A DNA stretch of 64,000 nucleotides, from NCBI GenBank assembly GCA_930367215.1, contig OV884059.1:14284945-14348944 (forward strand), written 5' to 3'. Source of the stretch: Pollenia angustigena (lineage: Eukaryota; Arthropoda; Insecta; Diptera; Polleniidae). The notes beneath the pieces are model-generated. The model saw only the letters and a list, made by a program, of their open reading frames with translations. It did no database searches and was not told where the DNA came from. Shown one piece after another: positions 35,330 to 45,861 of the stretch (position 1 is the stretch's first letter; each line of letters opens with the position of its first letter). Made by a program: the position numbers and the translations under genes.

Positions 35330-35660
35330 CAGACGTGTATTACTCAATATTGAAAGTGCATCCGATATTTCAGACTCGGAAATGGATTATATTTCAGAAA
35401 ATGCCCAAACAAGTTCTTCAGAAACGGATACTGAACGGGAACCCGTCCGAGCTGCAGTTAACTCTGTAAATCCTAAACAAGAGTTCTCAGCACAGTGGTC
35501 TCTCCGATTAATAATACCTCTAACTCACGGGATCTTAAGCGTGAAATATGTAGTTGCTGTAAGCCTAAGTCTGACATAAAATGCTCCATTTGTAGCAAGT
35601 TTATTTGTAAAACAAACCGAAAAACATTTTGATTATCATGCAATAACCATTATTATAAAT
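35330..35660 (+). pseudogene. piggyBac-like transposase remnant (N-terminal acidic part joined to Cys-rich tail)
   Basis: The first part reads SASDISDSEMDYISENAQ and TSSSETDTERE, an acidic Ser-rich stretch like piggyBac N-termini. After a frameshift near 35505 comes LKREICSCCKPKSDIKCSIC and then SKFICKTNRKTF, a Cys-rich C-terminal finger as in piggyBac transposases. The catalytic middle is missing. Position inside a TTAA-flanked TIR element supports the assignment. Confidence 0.75.
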
Positions 35661-35934
35661 TAAACTAGTAAAAACCTAATTTTTTTTAAATAAATGTAAA
35701 AAAATCAAAGAAAATATACTATGGACCAAATGGTCCCTTAACCTAAGATTCGTAAATTTTTAATTTTCTCAGTCCTGTTTTGAGTAAGAACCTTGAATTT
35801 TTGTAAAAAAACATTGTTTTATAAAAAGACCACGTGAGCTAAAATACTAAGTCAGTACATATCACCGTTCAAAAATGACAAAGGAAACAATTCAAAAAAT
35901 GGACCAAATGTGCTTAACCTAACAGCAGGGTTAA

Positions 35935-36955
35935 CTTAATATTAATTTAATTTTCATAACAAACTTAAATCGTATTTAAAACAGATTGGTTTTTTGAGTT
36001 TTATTTGAAAAGTCTTATTAAATACAAAAAATATAAAAAAGTGGAATTATTTACAAGGTGGTCTGAAAAAACAGCTGACTGTTAATGCTTTGCCTGTTAT
36101 TGTTGTATTGTTGTGGTATTGAGGCCACCTTGCTAAAATATTACAATGGAAACTTAAGCTGAAATTAAGTGTACCACATCGGCGACTTAAGTTTCACTTT
36201 AGTTTTTAGTGAAGAAGAGAATTTTGCATTTAAAACGATTTTAAAAATAAATGTGTTTTAATATCAATCCTGAAAATTGGCCATAAAACACAAACACAGC
36301 AATTCTGGGTTCACATTATGAAAATTTTCTTTAGAAAATATTCTTTAATTTTAATTTAGACTTATAACTGTTTCTGACTATCCAACATGTACCTGCAACA
36401 ATATTCGTATTTTCTTTTGCTGTCCCTTCTAAAACTCACATACAATTATAGCCTGTTCGTCGATTTCGAATGTTAACGTTCGCATAGAAAATTACATTTA
36501 AAACAAAAACAAATTTTCGAATTTTGTGTTTGTTAGGGCTGGATTATATTATGCGGTTATATATCGCTACCAACCTCTCGCTTTAGTAGAGCCTTGTATG
36601 CAAATCTAGCTGGGGTGTATCGCTGGATGTAATCCAGTATTTCTGATGAGGGGACTGTAGGGTTAGTTTTGTTCTTTCTTTTGTCTACTCTATCTTAAAT
36701 CTGTCTGTCAGTTGCTTTATTTTTTTGCTTCTCTCTTTCTTCTTCCTTTATATTAAATGGATTCACAATGGATCGCATCGGTCTCTGAGTGGAGGTGAGC
36801 CCTTGAGCACACAACCCTTCCTAAACTAACCTTCTTTATGGGAAAAACGGTTGTTTTTTTAAGTTCGCTAAAACTTGTAAAAATTGTAAAAAATAACACA
36901 AAACATTCAATTGTAAAAAACACTTATTATTTGAAAGAAAAATTCATAGATGGCA
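35935..36955. other. non-coding; possible LINE 3' UTR at 36540-36830
   Basis: 36540-36830 is more GC-rich and ends CCCTTCCTAAACTAACCTTC, reminiscent of the CCTAACC-ended R1-like 3' UTR at 55.9 kb. No coding part is recognised, so this is a weak assignment. Confidence 0.35.
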
Positions 36956-36959
36956 TGGA

Positions 36960-37175
36960 AAGGTTAAAATAACTTCGGGTATATGGGCACTACGACTGTT
37001 CTTGACGAAGAGCATTCTGGACATTCAGTTTTGGGCAACTTTTTTAAGCATTGTTGGCCGTATGTCCCGAATAACACTAACGATGTTTGAAGGCCATTGT
37101 TGCTAATTTATCGGTATTAACCAGTTAATTAGCCCTACAGAAAATAATCGAGGAGTGTAAAGTCGTACGACCTTA
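36960..37175 (-). pseudogene. mariner-like transposase, C-terminal remnant with stops
   Basis: Minus-strand reading gives YDFTLLDYFL, then a stop where Trp is expected and G, and further on VSVIRDIRPTMLKKVAQN, a stop, and SAHIPEVI. These align with the C-terminal half of the mariner-type transposases elsewhere in the window (DLTPLDFFLWGY and GAHLADILF). Several stops and frameshifts show old decay. TIRs were not located. Confidence 0.7.
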
Positions 37176-37179
37176 AAGG

Positions 37180-39010
37180 TCAATTAAGAAAAAAATTATC
37201 TAAATCAACTTTTGGTGCAATGTTAATTTCAATAAGTCGATGGATGCGTAGCGCCATCCTATTGAAACTACATCTCGTAAAAAATCATTTTCATGGTGCG
37301 GTAACGATTTCAATTGAACGTAAAGCTAGTTCCGGCTTTATTTTTGAAGAAATAAATCAAGAATACAGATCGTTTCACAACGAAACCTTTCGCACCCTTT
37401 ATTTATAATGAAAAAATTTTGTGAAGATAAATAAGGATCCGTTGCTTCTGATTTCCGATCTCGGAAAATATTTTCTTATGTAAATAAGTTGCATGTGACA
37501 AAGTTGCATATACAAAGACCTAAACAGTTGTTGTGAGTTTTATGGGACGTTGGGTTTAAGTCCTCGTTTTGTTCTTAACTTGAAGACGAATTCGAGCTGC
37601 CTACGGGTTTCTTTTTTGCTCAAAAGAAGCTATTTTCTGAGCCGAAATAAGATATATACGGGTTTCGTTCAAAGGAGTTGCTGTAAAAGGCAGTCATTTC
37701 TGTATTTTTTATGCACAGTGGACACAGTGGCAGACACAAAAAATTTAAGACTAAAATTTTTTGAATAAAAAAGCTTTCAATAGTTAAATGGCCATAAAGT
37801 ACCAATTAAAAAAAGTACCACGAGAAAAAATTGTTGATTAAACCTGAGTAAAGAATTTAAAATTACTTAAAGACATCTCTTTATGCAAATATTTTTCTAC
37901 TCTACTGTATATTCTTAACAAAAAAGACCACAAGAAAATAAAGTCTGGTGGCTGGCCTCCAAAAAACACTTGCTCCACATACCAAAATACAAAGTATTCC
38001 TCTTGTCATAATTATGCAGATGAATTTAAATTACATTTATTTATTTCTATTTTTTTTTCGTAAAAACTTTTTCAGTTAATTTAGTCCAACACTTGTGTAT
38101 TAAATGAAAGGCAATTAATAAATATTAAACAAAAAAAAAAAACGTTCCATAAAAGAAATTCTTTAAATAAGTCTGAAAAAAACTTCAAATCCCTCGAAAA
38201 CCGTACATTTGAATAAAGAGCAGAAAAAACTGAAAAAAATCGAGTCTCAAACTCAAACCCTTATCAAGTATTGTTTAATTTTAATCAGTTTATAATTATT
38301 TCATCACTTGCAAAAGTATCAGGTTTCATTTAAAATTCCAAAATTTCAAAACTTATGTTGAGCTTAATTCCTTTTAATAAGAAAGACTTTTTGTTTTGTT
38401 TTCAAAATAATAAGAGAAATAGTTTTAAAACAAATCGAAATTATCACCCCTGTTTTAAATGGCAGATTATTTTTTTCTCACAACAAAAAAAGAGGCTAAT
38501 AAATACAAGAAGAATAGTAATGAAAGGTCAAGGTCGATTATGAGGGATACCCTACAAAAAATTAAACAAAATTTATATGAAATAGTTCACCAGAAGTGAC
38601 AGTCGATAGCTGTTATATCTATAGAGGAGAAAATCCTTGCGCCAGGCTTTAGCTACCGATTAGGGATTTTGAAATTCGCGATTTCCGTAAGAATTTGTAA
38701 GAATAATTAAAAATTATGAAAAAAATAAATAGATTTAATTAGTACTGCGGTTACTTTATTGAACTGTTTATTGTTTTTAATGTGGTTACTATCGAAATAT
38801 ATTAAATCAACCTGTCCGTGAACGTGGGTTCGATTCCCCGGTCAGTCAAGAACGACAAATTATCAATAAATTTTAATTAATTTCTTGTTGTTAAATTCCT
38901 TTCTTCATAAAAATTATTTAATGAAAATGAAATTTAATAAACTTTAGCCTGGTTAAAATATGAATATTAAAAAGTTTTTTGAATAATTTTTTGGGCCTTG
39001 ATTAACTATT
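37180..39010. other. AT-rich stretch; isolated B-box at 38827-38837
   Basis: GGTTCGATTCC at 38827-38837 is a perfect pol III B box in GTGGGTTCGATTCCCCGG, but no acceptor stem or A box fits, so it is likely a SINE fragment. Small frames at 37550-37805 face each other and look incidental. A run of A lies near 38131-38143. Confidence 0.45.
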
Positions 39011-39011
39011 T

Positions 39012-40190
39012 GTATACCCTCCACCACAATTAGTTGTGAAGAGGGTATACATTTTTTTATTATTCATCTCAGACCCCATAAAGTATATATATTCTGGGTC
39101 CTCGAGTAATTCTAGGTCGATTTAGCCATGTCCATCTGTCCGTCTGTTGAAAACACGCTGACTTTCGAAAAACTCAAAAGAAATAAACAAACTTGGTGTC
39201 AAATTGCTTAAAGTTATCCTAAGCAGTTTGGCATTGAAATCCAGCAAAATTGGTTCAGTAGGATAAAAGAGCTATGAATCAAAATGTGGAACCACCACTT
39301 AAAAATAATTGAAAATTTTGTTACAAAAACTAACATAAATGTTGGAAAAATGCACAGAATGATATAAGATTTTGCAAAAATTTGTTTTATTCGACTGGAA
39401 ATCGCGCTGTAAAATTTCGTGAAGATCCGTCCAAAATTTACCCTAGGCCCCATATAAACCCTACTCCCGGAAAACAGTTTAGTACGCCTAAAACTGGAAA
39501 AAATAATGCTATCATACTAAAATTTGGTACATCACAGTTTTTTAAAATAGCACATGACACTGTAAAGTTTCGTGACGATCGGTCCATAATTTACCCTAGG
39601 CCCCATATAAACCCTTCTCCCGAATAACAGTTTAGTACGCCTAAAACCATAATTAATAATGCTATCATAACAAATTTTGGCTCGTCACAGTTTAATAGCA
39701 CTAGAAATAAAGCTGTGAAATTTCGTAAAGTTCGGTCCATAATTTACCCTAGGCCCCATAAAAAGCCTACTCTAGTAAAATAATTAAATACGCCTTAAGC
39801 CGTTGCAGATATTGATATTGCGGTAAACTTTCTCCCAGCTTAGCTTCATATGGCCAACAAAAAATGTTATGCAATTTTATGATATACGGTCCATAATTAA
39901 CCTTAGATCCCATTTTAGCAGCCTTCTGAAATTCACTGCAAACGCTAAAATAATTGCTCCGCTATGTTGAAATTTATGTTTCTTAATACCAGAAATCACT
40001 CTGCAGAATTTTGGAATGATGGCACCAATGAAAATTGCTCTCCTGAAAGTCATTTAAGTTCAGCTTAAACTGTTACGAATCATGATATTTTACTCAAGCT
40101 ATTTAAAATTGTTAAAAAAAAAAGCATTAAACTTTCTGATTGTCGGTCAATAATTTAATATAGATCTAAACCGCAACCAATTTTAATGCA
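39012..40190. repeat. unclassified repeat with three to four tandem ~150-bp units
   Basis: 39012-39180 begins ATACCCTCCACCACAATTAG and includes GTCCATCTGTCCGTCTG, words seen in dispersed dipteran repeats. From about 39400 a unit with GGTCCATAATTTACCCTAGG and CCCATA recurs near 39430, 39580, 39735 and more weakly at 39890. No gene. Confidence 0.6.
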
Positions 40191-40516
40191 GGGGGTCTAC
40201 TCTCTATTGCGATGCGAAAACAATTTCGATGCGAAAGCTAAATGCCAACTTGGTACTCTCTATCACTTTCGCAAAATTTTGTGAAAATGAAGCGATAGTG
40301 GCAAAAAAAATTAAAGATGTCGCGGATTTACAGTAATGAAATGCCAAAGTGTGTAAAAATATTTGAAATTGGAAAATTTAAATAAAAAAATGTGATGATT
40401 TATGACAAGAAAAAAAATTAATAGATGCGAAAGACACTTGCGCAAACGTATTGAAGAGTACCAACCGCTAGATTTGCTACAATTTTCTTTCGCATCGCAA
40501 TAGAGAGTAGCCCCCC
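40191..40516. repeat. MITE with GGGGGKCTACTCTCTATTGC ends
   Basis: About 28 bp at each end are inverted (left from 40191, right ending in CCCCCC at 40511-40516), including CTATTGCGATGCGAAA. It is 326 bp. The flanking duplication is unclear. The interior has many GCGAAA words. Confidence 0.75.
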
Positions 40517-40580
40517 AGATGTCTGTTTTTATAAAGATAATAATAATAATAAATAGACATCATATAGATATTACTCCTAA

Positions 40581-40773
40581 AGGCCCAAATACATTGATCA
40601 AAATACTCATCAAGCATTGTGGTAGTGTTAGTGAAAATGTGTTTGTATGTGTCACACCGACGATGCTGGATGAAAAATCAAAAAATTTAGATATGACGGC
40701 GAATATTACGTCCAGCACACGTACACGATGAATTCGCCCGCTGGACAAGCATTTGACAAGTGTATTTGGCTCT
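40581..40773. mobile_element. PIF/Harbinger-like MITE (AGGCCCAAATACA), copy 1, TAA duplication
   Basis: AGGCCCAAATACA at 40581 and its inverse ending at 40773; TAA at 40578-40580 and 40774-40776. It is 193 bp and about 85-90 percent similar by eye to copy 2 near the homeobox exon. The facing frames in it are repeat by-products. Confidence 0.8.
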
Positions 40774-40777
40774 TAAA

Positions 40778-41097
40778 ACATTCGAACTGTCGGTAGATGG
40801 TATCAAAGATTCGGCACAGCCGAATATAGCACTCTAACTTGTTGTATATAATTCCCATTTTTATTTTTTGGGCCAATTTTCGCTCACGTTGGGCGATTTT
40901 TCGTTTAGGCGATTTTACATGGCTTTGGGTCATTTTGCTTACAGTCTTTATTAGTAACTCGTTAGGTTATTTATTAAAGGATTGGCTTATTGTCTAAACG
41001 AATGGTTTGGTCAATGTAAAAGATACTCAGGCGAAGTGCAACATCTTTTCCATGAATTTCCTACCTTGCGGAAACACCGGCAAAGAAACAAGGTAGA
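40778..41097. other. unassigned non-coding DNA
   Basis: I recognise nothing here. Confidence 0.5.
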
Positions 41098-41520
41098 CAA
41101 ACAACCAGGCGCGGATTCAGGGGGGGGGGGGGGAAATAAGGAAATTTCCCCCCCGTAAATTAAAAAAATTAGTTTTGTTAATTTCGATAATACAAGAATT
41201 CCCAATAATAATATTTTTTTTAATGTACAAAATTTTTGGAAATCCCTGCAAGGTTTTTTTTGTTTTTTTTATGGAATCTCTAACGAAATTTTTAATAAGT
41301 ACTTTTTTATTTTTTTTTTATTGAATCTCTAACGATTTTCAATAAGAATCCATATCTTAATCCTAATAGTTATTTATTAGATATTTCCAAAGAAACATTT
41401 AGTTTATCGTATTCCATTACTTATTATTCTACATTCAATCCCAGCAGGTGCCTAATATATTCAAAGACTAAAGGTTTGACTTGATAATGCGTGCGGTTGA
41501 ATTATTAAAAAGCCTTACTA

Positions 41521-42824
41521 AATGGTGGTTAAATTGTAAGGGCCGATGTTGAATGTGAACCACACCTAAACGCCAAGTTTTTTTCCGAATTTTATTTGAC
41601 ATTTCTCTATTTCAGACTTACTCAATTTGAACCATGGAGAGATACACAATCCAACAACGTGTTAAAGTTATCCAGACTTATTATGAAAATGGGCGTTCAA
41701 ATCAAAATGCATATCGTGCACTTCGTGATTTTTTTGGTCAATTTTATCGTCCAAATGTGCGTACAATCGCAAAAATCGTGGAAAAATTCGAGCAAACCGG
41801 GTCTGTAGAAGATGTGAGAACACCAGTGCATGCTCGTACAGCTCGTACTGCAGAAAATATTGCTGCTGTTCGCTATAGTGTGGCTGAAGAGCCGTCCACC
41901 TCAACTCGTCGTCGTGCCCAACAATTGCACCTCTCACGCTCGTCGTTGATGAACATTATGCATAAAGACTTGCATTTACACGCTTACAAGGTGCAATTGG
42001 CTCAAGAACTAAAGCCTCTTGACCATTCCAAACGTCGTGAATGGGCAGAATGGTGGCAAGAAATGGCAACAGTGGATGATCAATTTTCGAAGAAAATCAT
42101 CTTCAGTGATGAGGCACATTTTCACCTCAGTGGATTCGTCAATAAACAGAATTGCCGCATTTGGGCGAATGAGAATCCAAGAGTGATTGTCGAAAAACCA
42201 ATGCACCCACAAAGAGTGACTGTTTGGTGCGGTTTATGGGCTGGCGGCATCATCGGGTCGTATTTTTTCCAAAATGAGGCCGGTCAGGCAGTTACTGTGA
42301 ATGGTGTTCGCTATCGTGAGATGATAACGAACTTTTTATGGCCCGAATTGGAAGATATGGATGTGGACGATATGTGGTTTAAGCAGTACGTTGCCACTTG
42401 CCACACAGCTAACGAAACAATGGCTCTTTTGCGCAACAAATTCAATGGCCGTGTTATCTCACGTAATGGCGATGTCAATTGGCCGCCAAGATCATGTGAT
42501 TTGACACCGTTGGACTTTTTTCTTTGGGGTTATTTGAAAGAAAAGGTGTACGTCGATAAGCCAGCAACAATTCAAGAGCTAAAGGATGAGATAATTCGGC
42601 ACATTAACGGCATAGAACCTCCATTATGCCTCAGGGTCATCGAAAATTTGGACCATCGGATGGAGGTGTGCCGCCGTGGTCGCGGCGCCCATTTGGCCGA
42701 TATTTTGTTCCATACATAATTGAGTAATACCAATATATCATAATAAAATAAAATTACAATAATTTCCTAAATAGTTTGTGTTTTATTCAAAATCAACATC
42801 GGCCCTTGAAATTTAACCACCCTT
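41521..42824 (+). mobile_element. complete mariner-like element with TIRs and TA duplication
   Basis: The left TIR starts AATGGTGGTTAAATT at 41521 and the right ends AATTTAACCACC.. at 42824; about 36 of 40 bases are inverted matches, including AAGGGCCGATGTTGA. TA is at 41519-41520 and 42825-42826. It is 1304 bp with one long ORF, the size and layout of an autonomous mariner-type element. It is inserted in the hAT element just upstream of the surviving transposase sequence. Confidence 0.95.
41634..42719 (+). CDS. mariner-like transposase, full-length but second catalytic Asp replaced by Tyr
   Basis: This 361-residue ORF starts MERYTIQQRVKVIQTYYENG (a DUF4817-like helix-turn-helix seen in insect transposases), continues with a second DNA-binding region to about residue 115, and has the DDE/D core from about 150. 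SDEAHFHLSG gives the first catalytic Asp (159). The second motif reads WFKQYVATCHTA, with Tyr252 where the copy at 25.2 kb has Asp in WFQQDGATCHTA; the next residue is Val instead of Gly. The third Asp is 289 in RSCDLTPLDFFLWGY, 36 residues later. The frame is otherwise open from start to stop and ends ADILFHT. The start agrees with the family N-terminus. DNA binding may survive, but cleavage should not, since the second Asp is required in this superfamily. Confidence 0.95.
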   Translation: MERYTIQQRVKVIQTYYENGRSNQNAYRALRDFFGQFYRPNVRTIAKIVEKFEQTGSVEDVRTPVHARTARTAENIAAVRYSVAEEPSTSTRRRAQQLHLSRSSLMNIMHKDLHLHAYKVQLAQELKPLDHSKRREWAEWWQEMATVDDQFSKKIIFSDEAHFHLSGFVNKQNCRIWANENPRVIVEKPMHPQRVTVWCGLWAGGIIGSYFFQNEAGQAVTVNGVRYREMITNFLWPELEDMDVDDMWFKQYVATCHTANETMALLRNKFNGRVISRNGDVNWPPRSCDLTPLDFFLWGYLKEKVYVDKPATIQELKDEIIRHINGIEPPLCLRVIENLDHRMEVCRRGRGAHLADILFHT

Positions 42825-42829
42825 TATTT

Positions 42830-44216
42830 GCAATGTTTATGTATGTGTGTGTTATATGAATCAAAATTTGTTTCGATAATTTTTAACGAAAGCTGTGATT
42901 TGTCGGTGAAAAGCCAGATTTCCTTATCTTTAAGATATTTCAACATACAACAAAAAGTTTTTAGGCAAGAATTTATTGACTTTGTTGTAAAAGCATTTGA
43001 AGAGGCTTCAAAAGATATTGATGGCGTTGATGTGTCAATTGATGCGAAGGCACTATCATCAATGGTTCTTAAAGCTTTGACAAATTTTGGTCCTGACCTA
43101 AAAAATTGTGTAGGAGATGGAACAGATGGGTGTCCTCTGATGTTTGCAGAAAATGGAGCTGTTCAAAATTTCTGGAAAAGCGACAAATGCGAAACAAACG
43201 CCTTGCTATTGCCATAAATCGAACAACTCAATTTCTAAAAGCAATAAAGTGCCATTAATACAAAAAGTTGTATCATTCGTTAAAGAAACGACAACATTTT
43301 TTAAATATAATCATCCAAAGCGAAAAACAGTTTTAGCAAAGTTTTTGGGAGCCAAACTCTCTTCAGTATGCGTCTTTGCAACAAGTGTACATCATATAGT
43401 AGAAGCTTTGGAAAAAATACCTAAGTGAAAAGGTAGTAAATCTACCTTTATATGAAGGAACTCACTTAGATCTTTTAAATTTATTTGCGGAATATACATA
43501 TTAAGTGTGATACCTATTGTAACACAGCCACTTAGTAACATTTTACAAAAGCCATTTATATGTAGATCTTCAAAAAGGATCAAGCCTTATCAAAATTTTA
43601 ACCATGTGCCTTGCAGAAAAAATAAATAAAGCCGAAGAACAGTTTAAAGCAATTTTTGAAAAAGTTAAAGTTACTTGCGTTTAAATCGAGGTTCCTATCG
43701 AAAAGACAAGATTTGAACGAAATAATCACATTCAAAATGTTGAAGATTACTATCGAGTTGTAGGTTACAATCCTCTTATTGAATTTATTTTAGAAGATCT
43801 CAAAACATCTTTCCCAATAGATATCCCAAATGTATTGAACATACCTAAACTTCTACCTCAAAGTGTGTACCTCAAAGTGTAATCAAGTCATATACAGATA
43901 CAAAACTTTTACAACCACAACTAGCGGATGAGCTGATTATATTTGATAGCAGAGATAAACACCTACTAAGATCTAAACTTGAGCCTGATATATCAGATAA
44001 CGTTGTAGATGTTTTAATAAACTGCGATGAAGATATCTACCCAAATCTAAGAAAAATATTTAAAATTTTCGATTCAATGCTCGTCAGTAAAGCTACGTCG
44101 AATAAAAACATGGTTCAGATCAACAATGACAGAAGATAGACTGACTGTACTGTCTAAATTTGCCTCACAAGGAAATCATAAATTGCTTATTTAAAAAGAT
44201 TAATGTATATTGAACT
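42830..44216 (+). pseudogene. hAT transposase (DUF4371-type), decayed
   Basis: In pieces over three frames: IIFNESCDLSVKSQISLSLR with the first-Asp region altered, DLKNCVGDGTDGCPLMF (the conserved NCxGxGxDG block) near 43100, VPLIQKVVSFVKETTTFF near 43250, EDYYRVVGYNPLIEFILEDL near 43740, and WFRSTMTEDRLTVLSKFASQ near 44110-44170, the hAT dimerisation end. Frameshifts occur near 43170, 43430, 43680 and 43870. The 5' end is cut where the mariner element is inserted, at 42824. The family is the hAT type annotated in animals as zinc finger MYM-like or DUF4371 proteins. It is inactive. Confidence 0.85.
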
Positions 44217-45312
44217 GATCTTATATTTTATTTAACCTTTTTGTTGAGTTTTTTGGACAAAATTTCTTCATCCCACCACGCGATGGGCAATTTAGTATTG
44301 ATAATGAAAATAATTTTTTAGGCCATTTTGGCCAAAAAAGTTTCCGCACCAAATGCAATTTCTAAAGCTCCTCAAAAAAAATTTTTTTTTTTTTTTAATT
44401 TCCATACACATTATATATGGTACATTTATTGTGTATATATGCTTTATATTTTAGCCCCCATATTCTTAAATGATTATAAAATTTAATAAACGTTTATTAA
44501 GGAAAATTTTCATAGAAAATTTCCCAGCAAAAACTTACATTGCAAAGTAATGAGTTAAAAAGCTAAAATAACGACTCTTCACTACTTATACATTGGCATT
44601 TTAACTCATTATTTTAACACGGTGATGTCACATGGCGAAATGTTGATTGAGAATCATGGTAAATTTCTGCTAAAGTATGCCCTTTATTTAAATTTATCAT
44701 TATTTCATATTAATTTTAAATGAAAAATATTAAAATAACCTTAAATCACGTTTATTTAATATTATTCACTGTTAAAATAACATTGTTCAATATTGAATCC
44801 CTAAAAACCTGTTTTATATTAAAATCAAAAAGAAGACAATTCCCGTATTCTTTTAATTAAAATTATTTAGTTAAATAGTACATCAAGTTTTCAAAGTAGA
44901 ATGATGACGAAAACCATATCGGTCCATTCTGCTGATGCTTCTGTTAACAAAGGAGATACAAAATAAGTGAAACATGTGTTTACAGGGGTAAGTTGTGTGT
45001 TGTCTTCACACTGTTATATCACACTCCAACCAATTTGATTCTACATGAAATTCACATTATTTCAACTTGAAATAACTTTCATTCAGCGTGATTCGGATTG
45101 TTATTTCAATATAAATGACATTTTGCTCTAACTTTACTGCAATGTTAAATTTACATGTATTATAGTTATTTTAAAAGGAAAAAATGTTGTTCGCAAGTTA
45201 TTGAAAAATCATGTTAAATTAACATGAAACAACAATGAAGCAAAATCACTACTGAAAAATGTAAAATCAACCTTGTTTTGAACGAATTTACCTTAGATTT
45301 TTTTCTGTGTGC

Positions 45313-45430
45313 ACCCTCGCTTACAAATAGGGAGTTAAATAAGTCATTACCACATTCGCTTACAAATAGGGACTTAAATAAGTTATTACTCCGATGTCAC
45401 CAAAATTACAACTAACATGTCATGACTTTA
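45313..45430. repeat. 39-bp tandem repeat, block 1 (two units)
   Basis: TTCGCTTACAAATAGGGAGT repeats with period 39. The block then runs on through CTCCGATGTCACCAAAATTA and ATGTCATGACT. Block 2 at 45704-45861 repeats all of this. Confidence 0.8.
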
Positions 45431-45703
45431 AAAAAATTTTTTTTTTATTATTTTTTTTCTATTTTTTCTTATTTTATTTTACTTTACTTTATGTTTTTTT
45501 TCTATTTTTTTCATATTTTATTTTACTTTGTTTTATTTTTTTTCTGTCTCTGGCGGGATTCGATCGCGCAACCTCGGTGCTGATAGACTAGCTCACTACC
45601 AGCTAGTCTACCGGGGCAGTGTAGGTTTTGTATAAAAAAACGATGTTTTTTACTCAATTAAGAGCGTAAATATGAGATTAAATTATTGGAGGCAACTACT
45701 TAC
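45431..45703 (-). mobile_element. tRNA-derived SINE copy 2
   Basis: On the minus strand: CTCATATTTACGCTCTTAATT (here cut to CATATTTACGCTCTTAATT), then CACTGCCCCGGTAGACTAGC with an A-box-like GGTAGTGAGC, and a B-box-like CGATCGAATCCCGCC, followed by AGACAGAAAAAAAATAAAA and a long A/T-rich tail. Copy 3 (63300-63540) shares the whole unit including about 70 bp before the tRNA-like head. Confidence 0.7.
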
Positions 45704-45861
45704 CACCCTCGCTTACAAATAGGGAGTTAAATAAGTCATTACCACATTCGCTTACAAATAGGGAGTTAAATAAGTCATTACCACATTCGCTTACAAATAG
45801 GGACTTAAATAACTTATTACTCCGATGTCACCAAAATTACAACTAACATGTCATGACTATA
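45704..45861. repeat. 39-bp tandem repeat, block 2 (three units)
   Basis: Same unit as block 1, at about 45711, 45750 and 45789, and the same non-repetitive right shoulder to ATGTCATGACTATAAAA. The two blocks are direct repeats on either side of the SINE. Confidence 0.8.

Larger units (their letters stand above)
33308..35930. mobile_element. piggyBac-like element with TTAA flanks
   Basis: CCCTGCTGTTAGGT at 33308 is mirrored by ACCTAACAGCAGGG ending at 35930. TTAA lies at 33303-33306 (one extra A before the TIR) and directly after at 35931-35934. TIRs beginning CCC and TTAA targets are diagnostic of piggyBac. The 2.6-kb interior holds a nested CCCTGCAAATAA MITE, a 158-bp tandem array and a broken transposase end. 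Subterminal GGACCAAATG words lie near 35723 and 35901. Confidence 0.85.

Noticed and set aside
38820..38840. Second perfect B box GGTTCGATTCC
   Set aside because: No A box or cloverleaf around it; probably a SINE fragment.
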